From contig NZ_JABJXU010000011.1 in assembly GCF_013155265.1 (NCBI RefSeq), forward strand, positions 24,040 through 88,039: a DNA stretch of 64,000 nt, read 5' to 3'. Position 1 is the stretch's first letter; each line of letters opens with the position of its first letter. Below, in pieces: positions 44,118 through 54,672 of this stretch. The position numbers were made by a program, and so were the translations under genes. The notes below the pieces were generated by a model. That model saw only the letters and a list, made by a program, of their open reading frames with translations. It was not told the DNA's origin and ran no database searches. This stretch comes from Enterococcus sp. MMGLQ5-1 (GTDB taxonomy: Bacteria; Bacillota; Bacilli; Lactobacillales; Streptococcaceae).

Positions 44118-44789
44118 ATGCAATATTTACCAATGGTAAAAGGTGAGGTGCTTCGCTATTTAGGCTATAGACGAAAGCAGGAATTAACCTCAGAGCTTTC
44201 GGAGATTGTTGATGGGCTAATGCAGGAGGTTCAAGAAACGTCTAAGGCTAGATATACTTATCAGGTTTTTGATTTAATAGCTGAACCAGAAAATGAAGTG
44301 ATTAATATTGTTGGTACTGATTTTATCATACCAGGTAAAAATGCCTACAATCATTTGAAAAATGCCGAAAAGATTGTATTATATGCTGGCACACTTGGCT
44401 TAGAAATAGAACGAAAAACGCGTATTTATGAGACAATTGATTTGACAAAAGGTTTTATTTTAGATGCTTGTGCAGTTGAATATATTGAAAAAGTGCTGGA
44501 TTTAGCAGAAGTTGACGTGAGTCTTCATTATCCTGATTATTATTTAAATCGCCGATTTTCACCCGGTTACGGTGATGTGCCCTTATCAATTCAAGCCGAC
44601 TTTATACAGGTGAGCGGTGCCGATAAAAAACTTGGCTTGACCTTAACGGATCATTATTTAATGATACCTAGAAAAAGTGTGACTGCTTTTGCAGGCCTAT
44701 TTAAAAACGCACAGCTTGCCCGTCCAAAATGGAAATGTCCTGCTGATATGACTGAAGAAATGGTAAAAGCTGCTAGAATGAAGCGATAG
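44118..44789 (+). CDS. Stand-alone methionine synthase reactivation-domain protein
   Basis: Homologue of the C-terminal AdoMet-binding activation domain of cobalamin-dependent methionine synthase, encoded here as a separate 223-residue protein. The family pattern includes AGTLGLEIERK, ILDACAVEYIEKV, RFSPGYGDVPLSIQ and LTLTDHYLMIPRKSVTAFAG (20 residues). It would use SAM and an electron donor to recover inactive cob(II)alamin. A longer GTG frame begins at 44076, but the ATG at 44118 follows a strong G-rich ribosome-binding site. metH lies 21 nt downstream. Confidence 0.88.
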   Translation: MQYLPMVKGEVLRYLGYRRKQELTSELSEIVDGLMQEVQETSKARYTYQVFDLIAEPENEVINIVGTDFIIPGKNAYNHLKNAEKIVLYAGTLGLEIERKTRIYETIDLTKGFILDACAVEYIEKVLDLAEVDVSLHYPDYYLNRRFSPGYGDVPLSIQADFIQVSGADKKLGLTLTDHYLMIPRKSVTAFAGLFKNAQLARPKWKCPADMTEEMVKAARMKR

Positions 44790-44810
44790 ATTGTTTGAGT
44801 GGAGGGGAAA

Positions 44811-47207
44811 ATGACAATATTAGAAGCACTACAAGTCAAGCAATTATTAGTTGATGGTGCGATGGGTACCCAATTACAGGCGAGAGGCTTACCAATTGGG
44901 GAGCACCCAGAGTATTTTAATTTATCACATCCGGAGATTGTCAAGGCAATTCATCAGGATTACATCTTGGCTGGAGCAGATATTATTACAACTAATACGT
45001 TTCAAGCAAATCGGACAAAATTAAAAGCTGATGAAATTAAACCAATTATTGAAAAAGCGATTCAAATTGCAAAATCTACTAATCCTAAGTATGTCGCCTA
45101 TGATATGGGTCCAATTGGTCAGCTCTTACAGCCAATGGGCACCTTGTCTTTTGAGTCCGCCTATGATTATTTTAAAGAACAGGCGATTATAGCGGAGCAG
45201 GCCGGTGCAGACTTGATTATCTTTGAAACAATGTCTGATTTGTTGGAAGCGAAGATTGGTGTCCTTGCTGTTAAGGAAAATACGAATTTACCTTTGTTTG
45301 TAACAATGACCTATCAGGCGGATGGTCGAACCTTTGTTGGTACCAATCCCAAAACAGCGACCTTGACTCTGCAAAATCTAGGGGTTGATGTAATTGGTGT
45401 CAACTGCTCGTTAGGTCCGAAAGAGCTGGCGCCTGTGGTTAGTGAAATTTTAACCTATGCGCAAGTGCCGGTCATGGTTCAGGCTAATGCTGGTTTACCC
45501 GAAATGGTTGATGGTGAAAGTGTTTATCGGATAACAGCTGATGAATATGTTAATTATTCTAAAACGCTCTTAAAGCAAGGTGTGCGTGTGATTGGTGGCT
45601 GCTGTGGGACAACACCAGCCTTTATTCGCAAATTACGCCGAGCAGTAGATCAACAACCACTTATTAGAACGAAGCCTCATAGCTTGACGGCGGTTACTAG
45701 TGGCATAGAGACGGTTGAGCTTGGTCAAGGTCTTTCATTGATAGGTGAGAGAATTAATCCAACAGGTAAAGCTCAGCTTAAGCAGGCTTTGCGGAATAAT
45801 GATTTGGCTTATTTATTAAAGGAGGCTGTTCTACAAGCTGAGGCGGGTGCTGATATTTTAGATGTGAATGTCGGATTGCCAGAGATTGATGAGCCTAAAA
45901 TGATGGTGGAAGCGATTAAACAAATTCAAAGCTTAATAAATTGTCCTTTACAAATCGATAGTTCACAAGTCAAGGCACTTGAAAGTGGCGCACGTTATTA
46001 TAACGGTATACCGTTAATTAATTCTGTTAATGGTAAGCAGAAAAGTTTAGATCAGGTATTACCAATTGTAGCGAAATATGGTGCGGTCGTTTTGGGGCTC
46101 TGTATAGATGAGACGGGTATTCCTGAAACAGCTGAACAACGTTTTGAAATTGCTCAAAAAATTGTCCTAGAGGCGAAAAAGTATGGCATTTCAAGCGAGC
46201 GCGTAATGATTGATCCGCTTGTTTTAACCGCCTCTGCACAGCAAGCACAGGTAGAAGTTACCTTGGAAACCATTCGCTTAGTAAAGGCTAGGCTAGGTTG
46301 CAAAACAGCGGTTGGTCTCTCAAATATTTCATTTGGCTTACCGAATCGTGACCTGCTGAACGGCACTTTTCTAGCTGCTGCGGTGGGGGCAGGCTTAGAT
46401 GCGCCAATTATGAATCCATTATCTGATTATATGATGCGAATTGTGAAGGCGCTCAAAGTGATTTCAATGCAGGATATTAATGCAACAGCTTATATTGAGA
46501 GTGAGCAGGATAGTCAAATTACGACTACCCAGTCAACCAAACTAGCGCAGCAGAAAGAAGTTGAAGCTATTTTGGACTTAAAAGAGATGATTGTTAAAGG
46601 GCGTAAGGAACTGACAGCTAAGGAAACGGCTAGCTTGTTAGAGAGATTAACACCCTTAGAGGTAGTTGACAGTTACTTTATTCCTGCGTTAAATATTGTT
46701 GGACAAAAATTTGAAGCAGGAGAGTTGTTTTTACCGCAATTAATGCAATCGGCTGAGGCAACCAAAAATGCCCAAGTCGTCTTGAAAGCTAAAATGGATC
46801 AACAAGGGCAGATTGCGGTATCCAAGGGGAAAATATTATTATGTACAGTTGAAGGTGACATTCATGACATTGGGAAAAATATTGTAAAAATGATTTTAGA
46901 AAATTATGGCTTTGAGGTAATTGATCTAGGCAAGGACGTACCAGTTGAAACTGTTGTTAAGACGGTGATCAACGAGGATATTCAATTAATTGGTTTATCT
47001 GCCTTGATGACCACAACCGTGCAAAATATGAAGCAGACAATTGCAGCAGTTCGAGCGAGTGGGCATAAGGCTCAATTTATGGTAGGTGGTGCTGTTCTTA
47101 ACGAGGAATATCGCGAATTCGTTGACGCAGAATATTATGCGAAGGATGCAATGGCAAGTGTGGCGATTGCGAATCAGTTTTTTGCCAATCAAAAAGCGCA
47201 GGATTGA
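44811..47207 (+). CDS. metH: Cobalamin-dependent methionine synthase, lacking the activation domain
   Basis: Transfers methyl from 5-methyl-THF through cobalamin to homocysteine. Modules in order are the homocysteine domain (1-290, DGAMGTQL, zinc ligands in GVNCS and GGCCGTTP), pterin domain (about 305-570, GERINPTGKAQLKQAL, DVNVGLPEIDE), B12 cap (about 580-665) and cobalamin domain with DIHDIGKNIV. The 798-residue protein stops there; the activation domain is the separate gene upstream. Starts at ATG 44811 after GGAGGGG. The cell therefore needs imported or made B12. Confidence 0.95.
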   Translation: MTILEALQVKQLLVDGAMGTQLQARGLPIGEHPEYFNLSHPEIVKAIHQDYILAGADIITTNTFQANRTKLKADEIKPIIEKAIQIAKSTNPKYVAYDMGPIGQLLQPMGTLSFESAYDYFKEQAIIAEQAGADLIIFETMSDLLEAKIGVLAVKENTNLPLFVTMTYQADGRTFVGTNPKTATLTLQNLGVDVIGVNCSLGPKELAPVVSEILTYAQVPVMVQANAGLPEMVDGESVYRITADEYVNYSKTLLKQGVRVIGGCCGTTPAFIRKLRRAVDQQPLIRTKPHSLTAVTSGIETVELGQGLSLIGERINPTGKAQLKQALRNNDLAYLLKEAVLQAEAGADILDVNVGLPEIDEPKMMVEAIKQIQSLINCPLQIDSSQVKALESGARYYNGIPLINSVNGKQKSLDQVLPIVAKYGAVVLGLCIDETGIPETAEQRFEIAQKIVLEAKKYGISSERVMIDPLVLTASAQQAQVEVTLETIRLVKARLGCKTAVGLSNISFGLPNRDLLNGTFLAAAVGAGLDAPIMNPLSDYMMRIVKALKVISMQDINATAYIESEQDSQITTTQSTKLAQQKEVEAILDLKEMIVKGRKELTAKETASLLERLTPLEVVDSYFIPALNIVGQKFEAGELFLPQLMQSAEATKNAQVVLKAKMDQQGQIAVSKGKILLCTVEGDIHDIGKNIVKMILENYGFEVIDLGKDVPVETVVKTVINEDIQLIGLSALMTTTVQNMKQTIAAVRASGHKAQFMVGGAVLNEEYREFVDAEYYAKDAMASVAIANQFFANQKAQD

Positions 47208-47269
47208 TTAATCGGTATTTTTGATTATAAATTATTAATAATAAATATAGCTTTGAAAGGAATATTAGA

Positions 47270-47653
47270 ATGAAAAAGATTTTAACTGGAATTGTCGTTA
47301 CTTTATTATTTACAACAGGCTGTGCAAGCCAGAATAATCAAACAAAGGAGACCTCGACTAGCCAAACTGAAATGGTTAAGGTTGAAGTCACATTGACGAA
47401 AGAGGGCAGTGATACTGTTGAAAAGCAGGTTGAAGCCAAAAAAGGAACGAATTTGCTAGATTTAATGACAACACAATTTAAAGCCAAAGCGGATAATGGC
47501 TTTATTACAGAAATTAATGGCTGGGCGCAGGATGAGGCTGCAGGGAAATATTGGTTATTTAAAGTAAATGGTACCGATTCGCAAGTAGGTGCAAAAGAGG
47601 TTAAGCTAAAAAATGGTGATCAGTATGATTTTCGTTTGGAAGCCATGCAATGA
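47270..47653 (+). CDS. DUF4430 lipoprotein, possible cobalamin-binding partner
   Basis: Exported lipoprotein of 127 residues. The signal peptide ends in the lipobox FTTGC (Cys18), then a Ser/Thr/Gln-rich spacer and a DUF4430 domain (about 40-127, GTNLLDLMTTQF, FITEINGWAQDEAAGKYW, FKVNGTDSQVGA). This domain resembles the C-terminal part of mammalian transcobalamin and intrinsic factor. The gene overlaps the ECF S component by 4 nt and follows B12-dependent metH, so cobalamin capture is the best inference. No direct evidence of ligand. Confidence 0.8.
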   Translation: MKKILTGIVVTLLFTTGCASQNNQTKETSTSQTEMVKVEVTLTKEGSDTVEKQVEAKKGTNLLDLMTTQFKAKADNGFITEINGWAQDEAAGKYWLFKVNGTDSQVGAKEVKLKNGDQYDFRLEAMQ

Positions 47654-48138
47654 GTCTAATTAGGCTAACTCGTCTTGCTCTATTAATTGCTGCTTGTGTC
47701 GTCTTACGAACAGCTTTCCAATGGGTGCCAAATGTGCAACCAATTTCTGCTATCTTTTTAATTTTGGTTAGCTTATTAGGCTTGCCCTCGGCTGTTTTAG
47801 TGGCGATGATGACGATGCTAGTTACGGGTATTTATATGGGCTTCGGCTATTGGGTTGCGTTTCAATGCCTTGCTTATTTAATTATTCTGATCGGGATGCG
47901 CTGTCTAGTTAAACAACCGTTTTGGCTAAGGTCAGGTTATGCGTTATTGTCGGGCTATTTTTATGGTTTAATTATGAGTCTACTCTATAACCTTCTTTTT
48001 GGTTTAGGGCATTTTACTGCCTATTACCTTTCCGGTTTATTTTTTGATTCACTACATGCAATTAGCAATTTTGTTTTTTATTTGCTATTATTCCCTACTT
48101 TAAGGCAGCTCTTTAAAATGGCAAGGATAATTGAATAA
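47650..48138 (+). CDS. ECF transporter S component, probable cobalamin uptake
   Basis: Six-helix integral membrane protein of 162 residues with ECF S-component character (RLALLIAACVVLRTAFQWVP, LLGLPSAVLVAMMTMLVTGI, PFWLRSGYALLSGYFYG). It would bind a vitamin and dock to a shared EcfAAT module encoded elsewhere. The ATGA overlap with the DUF4430 gene and the metH neighbourhood suggest cobalamin or a cobinamide-like precursor. No adenosylcobalamin riboswitch was found in front. Confidence 0.82.
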   Translation: MSLIRLTRLALLIAACVVLRTAFQWVPNVQPISAIFLILVSLLGLPSAVLVAMMTMLVTGIYMGFGYWVAFQCLAYLIILIGMRCLVKQPFWLRSGYALLSGYFYGLIMSLLYNLLFGLGHFTAYYLSGLFFDSLHAISNFVFYLLLFPTLRQLFKMARIIE

Positions 48139-48205
48139 AAATGCTTCTGTTTCATTTTATAAGGCTTGGAATTTTTAATAATTCTAAGTCTTTTTACATA
48201 AATAG

Positions 48206-48215
48206 TAAACGTTTA
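48206..48215. promoter_or_regulatory. LacI-type operator candidate
   Basis: TAAACGTTTA palindrome, 62 bp before the -35 of the EIIBCA gene. The same 10-mer lies in the alpha-galactosidase promoter. A related half-site TTAAACGATTGA overlaps the -35. Confidence 0.5.
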
Positions 48216-48276
48216 ACATATATATGTCTTTATTTTATGAGTTTAAAGTAAATTTAAATTATTTTCTGTTAAACGA

Positions 48277-48305
48277 TTGACATAAATAAAAAAATCGCTT
48301 ACAAT
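48277..48305 (+). promoter_or_regulatory. Promoter of the sucrose-type EIIBCA gene
   Basis: Consensus -35 TTGACA (48277-48282), 17-bp spacer, -10 TACAAT (48300-48305). Confidence 0.85.
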
Positions 48306-48321
48306 AAATATCGTCAGAAGA

Positions 48322-48335
48322 TGAAAGCGTTTTTC
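48322..48335 (+). promoter_or_regulatory. cre (CcpA) site candidate
   Basis: TGAAAGCGTTTTTC matches 12 of 14 positions of the cre consensus and lies just downstream of the promoter, a position that gives repression. Confidence 0.6.
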
Positions 48336-48374
48336 TTAAAGCTGATCCAGAATTTATAAAAGGAGTGTATTAAT

Positions 48375-50318
48375 ATGAATCACAAGGAAGTTGCCGAGCG
48401 CGTTTTTGAAGCCTTGGGAGATGATAATTTAGTTGCTGCAGCCCATTGCGCAACTCGGTTAAGATTAGTTGTTAAAGATACATCTAAAATCAATCAAAAT
48501 GCATTAGATGAAGATCCTGATTTAAAGGGCACATTTGAGGCAAATGGTCAGTACCAAATTATTGTTGGTCCTGGCGATGTTAACGTTGTATATAAAGAAT
48601 TAGTTGCATTGTCAGGCGTTGGCGAGACATCAAAGGATGAGCTTAAAGAAGTTGCAAATCAAGAGACGAACCCGGTCATGAAATTAATCAAGGTATTATC
48701 CGATATATTCGTGCCACTTATTCCTGCATTGGTCGCTGGTGGTCTCTTAATGGCACTTAATAATGTACTGACTGGTCAAGGCTTATTTGGACCAAAATCA
48801 ATCGTTGAAATGGTGCCGGGTATTCAAGGATTTGCTGAAATGGTTAACTTAATGGCCTCAGCTCCCTTTGCCTTTTTACCAATTTTAATTGGTTTTTCAG
48901 CTACTAAACGCTTTGGTGGTAATCCATATCTTGGAGCTGCTGCGGGGATGATGCTAGTAATGCCTGGCTTAGTCAATGGTTACGGTGTAGCAGAAGCGAT
49001 GGCAACTGGTAAAATGCCATATTGGGATGTTTTTGGCTTCCAAATTGCGCAAGCAGGCTATCAAGGGCAGGTTTTACCTGTTATTGGTGTTGCTTGGATT
49101 TTGGCAACTTTAGAAAAATTCTTCCATAAACATTTAAACAACGCAGTTGATTTTACATTTACACCAATGTTATCGATTATCATTACCGGTTTTGTAACCT
49201 TCGCCTTTGTTGGTCCTGTCTTACGTACAGTATCTAACGGCTTAACTGATGGGATTGTTTGGGTAGTTCAAACATTAGGTGGCTTTGGCTACGGTATTTT
49301 TGGTGCAGTTTATTCGGCAATTGTTTTAACAGGATTGCATCAGTCCTTCCCTGCAATCGAAACTACTTTGTTGGCAGATATTGCTAAGACAGGTGGTAGC
49401 TTCCTATTTCCAATTGCTTCAGCAGCAAATGTTGCTCAGGGTGCGGCCTGCTTTGCAATCTTCTTATTAACTAAAAATGAAAAACAAAAAGGCCTAGCTT
49501 CTTCAGCAGCATTTTCAGCAATGCTCGGAATTACTGAACCTGCTTTGTTTGGGGTAAATCTTAAATTGAAGTTCCCATTCTTCATTGCCTTGGGTGCATC
49601 AGGAATTGGCTCAGCATTTTTAGGCTTTACTAATGTGCACAGCGTATCACTTGGACCTGCTGGTGTGATTGGTTTTATCGCAATTGATCCAAAATCAATT
49701 CCAATGTTTATGGTTGGTATTGTTATTAGTATGGTAATTGCCTTTACAGCAACTTATATTTATGGTCGTAATAAGCTAGAAGTGCCTGCTAATGCGGCTA
49801 CTGCTGATACGGCTGCTCAAAGTATTAATACAGTTGTCAATACCGAAGGCGTTTCTGATGAAGAAATTGCTGCACCAGTTCAAGGAACAGCCCTTCAATT
49901 GAGCGAAACTAAGGATCCTGTCTTCTCAAGTGAAATGATGGGGAAAGGTCTGGCGATTGAACCAACAGATGGTAAAATTTATGCGCCAGCCAATGGTGTT
50001 TTGACAGTAACTAATGATTCAAAGCATGCCTATGGTATTCAAACGGATAAAGGTGCTGAAATTTTACTTCATATTGGTATTGATACAGTCCAAATGAATG
50101 GTGATGGTTTTACTACAGAGGTTAAACAAGGACAGGTAGTTAAACAAGGTCAGCTTTTGGGTTCATTTGATATTGATAAAATTAAAGCAGCGGGCTTTGA
50201 GTCAACGGTTATGGTGATTATAACTAATACAATGAGCTATGCTGAGGTTGATAAAATTGCCAACCGGGCTGTTAAGGTCGGAGAGACAATCATTAGCTTG
50301 TCTCAGCCAACAAAATAA
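48375..50318 (+). CDS. PTS sucrose-type EIIBCA component
   Basis: Three-domain PTS permease of 647 residues. EIIB has phospho-Cys25 in [15 protein letters not shown] (about 105-460) begins [20 protein letters not shown], and [13 protein letters not shown] is clear. The EIIA domain at the C-terminus has His566 in [11 protein letters not shown]. It resembles streptococcal ScrA closely, so sucrose is most likely; trehalose or a raffinose-family sugar is possible. The fused EIIA could also serve the EIIA-less scrA product at 22989. No hydrolase gene is adjacent. Confidence 0.9.
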   Translation: MNHKEVAERVFEALGDDNLVAAAHCATRLRLVVKDTSKINQNALDEDPDLKGTFEANGQYQIIVGPGDVNVVYKELVALSGVGETSKDELKEVANQETNPVMKLIKVLSDIFVPLIPALVAGGLLMALNNVLTGQGLFGPKSIVEMVPGIQGFAEMVNLMASAPFAFLPILIGFSATKRFGGNPYLGAAAGMMLVMPGLVNGYGVAEAMATGKMPYWDVFGFQIAQAGYQGQVLPVIGVAWILATLEKFFHKHLNNAVDFTFTPMLSIIITGFVTFAFVGPVLRTVSNGLTDGIVWVVQTLGGFGYGIFGAVYSAIVLTGLHQSFPAIETTLLADIAKTGGSFLFPIASAANVAQGAACFAIFLLTKNEKQKGLASSAAFSAMLGITEPALFGVNLKLKFPFFIALGASGIGSAFLGFTNVHSVSLGPAGVIGFIAIDPKSIPMFMVGIVISMVIAFTATYIYGRNKLEVPANAATADTAAQSINTVVNTEGVSDEEIAAPVQGTALQLSETKDPVFSSEMMGKGLAIEPTDGKIYAPANGVLTVTNDSKHAYGIQTDKGAEILLHIGIDTVQMNGDGFTTEVKQGQVVKQGQLLGSFDIDKIKAAGFESTVMVIITNTMSYAEVDKIANRAVKVGETIISLSQPTK

Positions 50319-50340
50319 AAGCGATAAGGGAGTTTGATGT

Positions 50341-50470
50341 GACCCCCAAAAGTTAGACCTGAAAATCTAACTTTTGGAGGTTTTTTTGTATGGTAAAACA
50401 CAGTTTCGAATTTCAACTTAAAACGGTTCAAATAGATACCTCATCCGGTCAGACAGAAAACGTCTGACTG
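50341..50470 (+). mobile_element. IS3-family element relic (left end and start of orfA)
   Basis: The left end TGACCCCCAAAAGTTAGACC (50340) is followed by a hairpin whose right arm TCTAACTTTTGGAGG (50366-50380) carries the Shine-Dalgarno. ATG at 50390 opens MVKHSFEFQLKTVQI, the typical IS3 OrfA N-terminus, which then runs into unrelated sequence and a TGA at 50465. The rest of the element is gone. It resembles, but is not the same as, the element starting near 63835. Confidence 0.8.
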
Positions 50471-50610
50471 AACAAACGAATGACTCGTCTATTTTCACAG
50501 GTTTAATCAGAGAGAGTAAGCACCATGGTTTCTGATTTTTTTACGAGGCAATTTAGCACCTTTTCTACGTTGTTAAACGTCTTTTGTTCCACCTCCTTTA
50601 ACGTTTCAAT
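50471..50610. other. Gene-free stretch behind the IS relic
   Basis: No ORF. A perfect hairpin GTCAGAC/GTCTGAC (50448-50454 and 50462-50468) sits at its left edge. The remainder shows no feature I recognise. Confidence 0.4.
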
Positions 50611-50630
50611 CAATGGACTTAAGTCCATTG
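50611..50630. promoter_or_regulatory. Perfect 20-bp palindrome, operator candidate
   Basis: CAATGGACTTAAGTCCATTG is fully self-complementary with no loop. It lies 14 bp before a cre site and 83 bp before the alpha-glucoside EII gene. It has no T-tract, so a protein-binding site, possibly for the RpiR regulator at 53700, is likelier than a terminator. Confidence 0.5.
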
Positions 50631-50644
50631 CAGCGGAGAACTAT

Positions 50645-50658
50645 TGAAAGCGTTTGCA
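50645..50658 (+). promoter_or_regulatory. cre (CcpA) site
   Basis: TGAAAGCGTTTGCA matches 13 of 14 positions of the cre consensus and lies 55 bp before the EIICB start. Confidence 0.75.
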
Positions 50659-50713
50659 ATATCAGTTAAATTAATAACAGATACGTATCCAATAATATTG
50701 TGGAGGGAATTGA

Positions 50714-53615
<2,902 letters not shown>

Positions 53616-53624
53616 TTGTGGATA

Positions 53625-53655
53625 AAATTGGGCGGTTAAATACCGGCCAATTTTT
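53625..53655 (+). terminator. Terminator after the GH4 gene
   Basis: AAATTGG and GGT pair with ACC and CCAATTT, followed by TTG; the right side gives T5. The regulator gene begins 45 bp further on and probably has its own promoter. Confidence 0.6.
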
Positions 53656-53699
53656 GTGCTACAATTATAAAAATAGACATACCTTAGGAGTAAGAAAAG

Positions 53700-54488
53700 A
53701 TGGTTTTTACTGATTTAGTGAATGAAAACTTTAATAGCTTAAATGACACAGATTTATTTATGAGTAATTTTATCATTGATCATCCAGAAAAGGTCAAAAA
53801 AATGAGTACGCAAGATTTTGCAAAAACCTGCTTGTCTTCAAAATCAACAGTGATTAGATTTGCTCAAAAACTCGGTTTTACCGGTTTTACTGAATTACGT
53901 AACTATATAAAATGGCAAGGCAAAGAAGAGGTCCTTGCTCAAAGCTCAAATTTCGTAGCTCAAATTTTTAATGATAATGAAAAAACCTTATCTTATATTT
54001 CTAAAGGTGATTGGCTGGAGGTTTATCAGAAAATTGAACAGTGTCAAACAATTTACATATTATCAACAGGCGTGACTCAGCGTAGTCAGGCTTCAGAGCT
54101 ACAGCGGCTATTTCTGTTGATTGGCAAAACAGCCTTACACATTCCAGCCTCTGCTCAGACGAGCGAGTTCCGTCGAATTGTTGATCGATTATCCGAGAAG
54201 GATATGGTATTTGTACTTTCATTGTCAGGGGAAAATACGCATCTAGAAAATTTATTAAATGTTTTATCAGTTAGAAGGGCAATTATTGTTTCGATTACGA
54301 GCTATCAGAACAATTGGTTAGCTGGTAGAGCAGATTACAGCCTATATGCTTCTAGCAGTCGGAGTCCGCTTCCGAATGAATGGTGGCTGCAAACAGCCTC
54401 CTCATTTTTTGTTTTGATTGAAGCCTTTGCTTTTGGTTATGTTGATTATTTAAGAAAAAAGCAGGATAATTCGACTAATTATTTTTAA
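53700..54488 (+). CDS. MurR/RpiR-family transcriptional regulator
   Basis: Sugar-phosphate-responsive regulator, 262 residues. An N-terminal HTH_6 domain (KMSTQDFAKTCLSSKSTVIR, RFAQKLGFTGFTELR) is followed by a SIS sugar-phosphate isomerase-like domain (about 105-235, IYILSTGVTQRSQ, FVLSLSGENTH). It follows the GH4 and EIICB genes, matching the glvA-glvR-glvC theme of Bacillus. A palindrome at 50611 is a candidate binding site. Activator versus repressor is not decidable here. Confidence 0.9.
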   Translation: MVFTDLVNENFNSLNDTDLFMSNFIIDHPEKVKKMSTQDFAKTCLSSKSTVIRFAQKLGFTGFTELRNYIKWQGKEEVLAQSSNFVAQIFNDNEKTLSYISKGDWLEVYQKIEQCQTIYILSTGVTQRSQASELQRLFLLIGKTALHIPASAQTSEFRRIVDRLSEKDMVFVLSLSGENTHLENLLNVLSVRRAIIVSITSYQNNWLAGRADYSLYASSSRSPLPNEWWLQTASSFFVLIEAFAFGYVDYLRKKQDNSTNYF

Positions 54489-54604
54489 TAAAATTTTTTT
54501 GAGGCGACTTATTGATTTAAAGCCAGATTATCTCTTATAATTTCTTTTTGTAAAATTTTTTTTAATTTACATCTTGATTCCTCTATTATATCTTTTAAAG
54601 TTAC

Positions 54605-54634
54605 TTGACTAAACGTTTACTAAACATTTATAAT
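54605..54634 (+). promoter_or_regulatory. Promoter and LacI-type operator of the alpha-galactosidase gene
   Basis: -35 TTGACT (54605-54610), 18-bp spacer, -10 TATAAT (54629-54634). The palindrome TAAACGTTTA fills 54610-54619 and a near copy TAAACATTTA follows at 54621-54630, so a repressor would sit on the promoter. The palindrome is the same as at 48206. Confidence 0.75.
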
Positions 54635-54672
54635 GATTATAAACCTATTAATGATAAAGAAAGAGGTAATTA

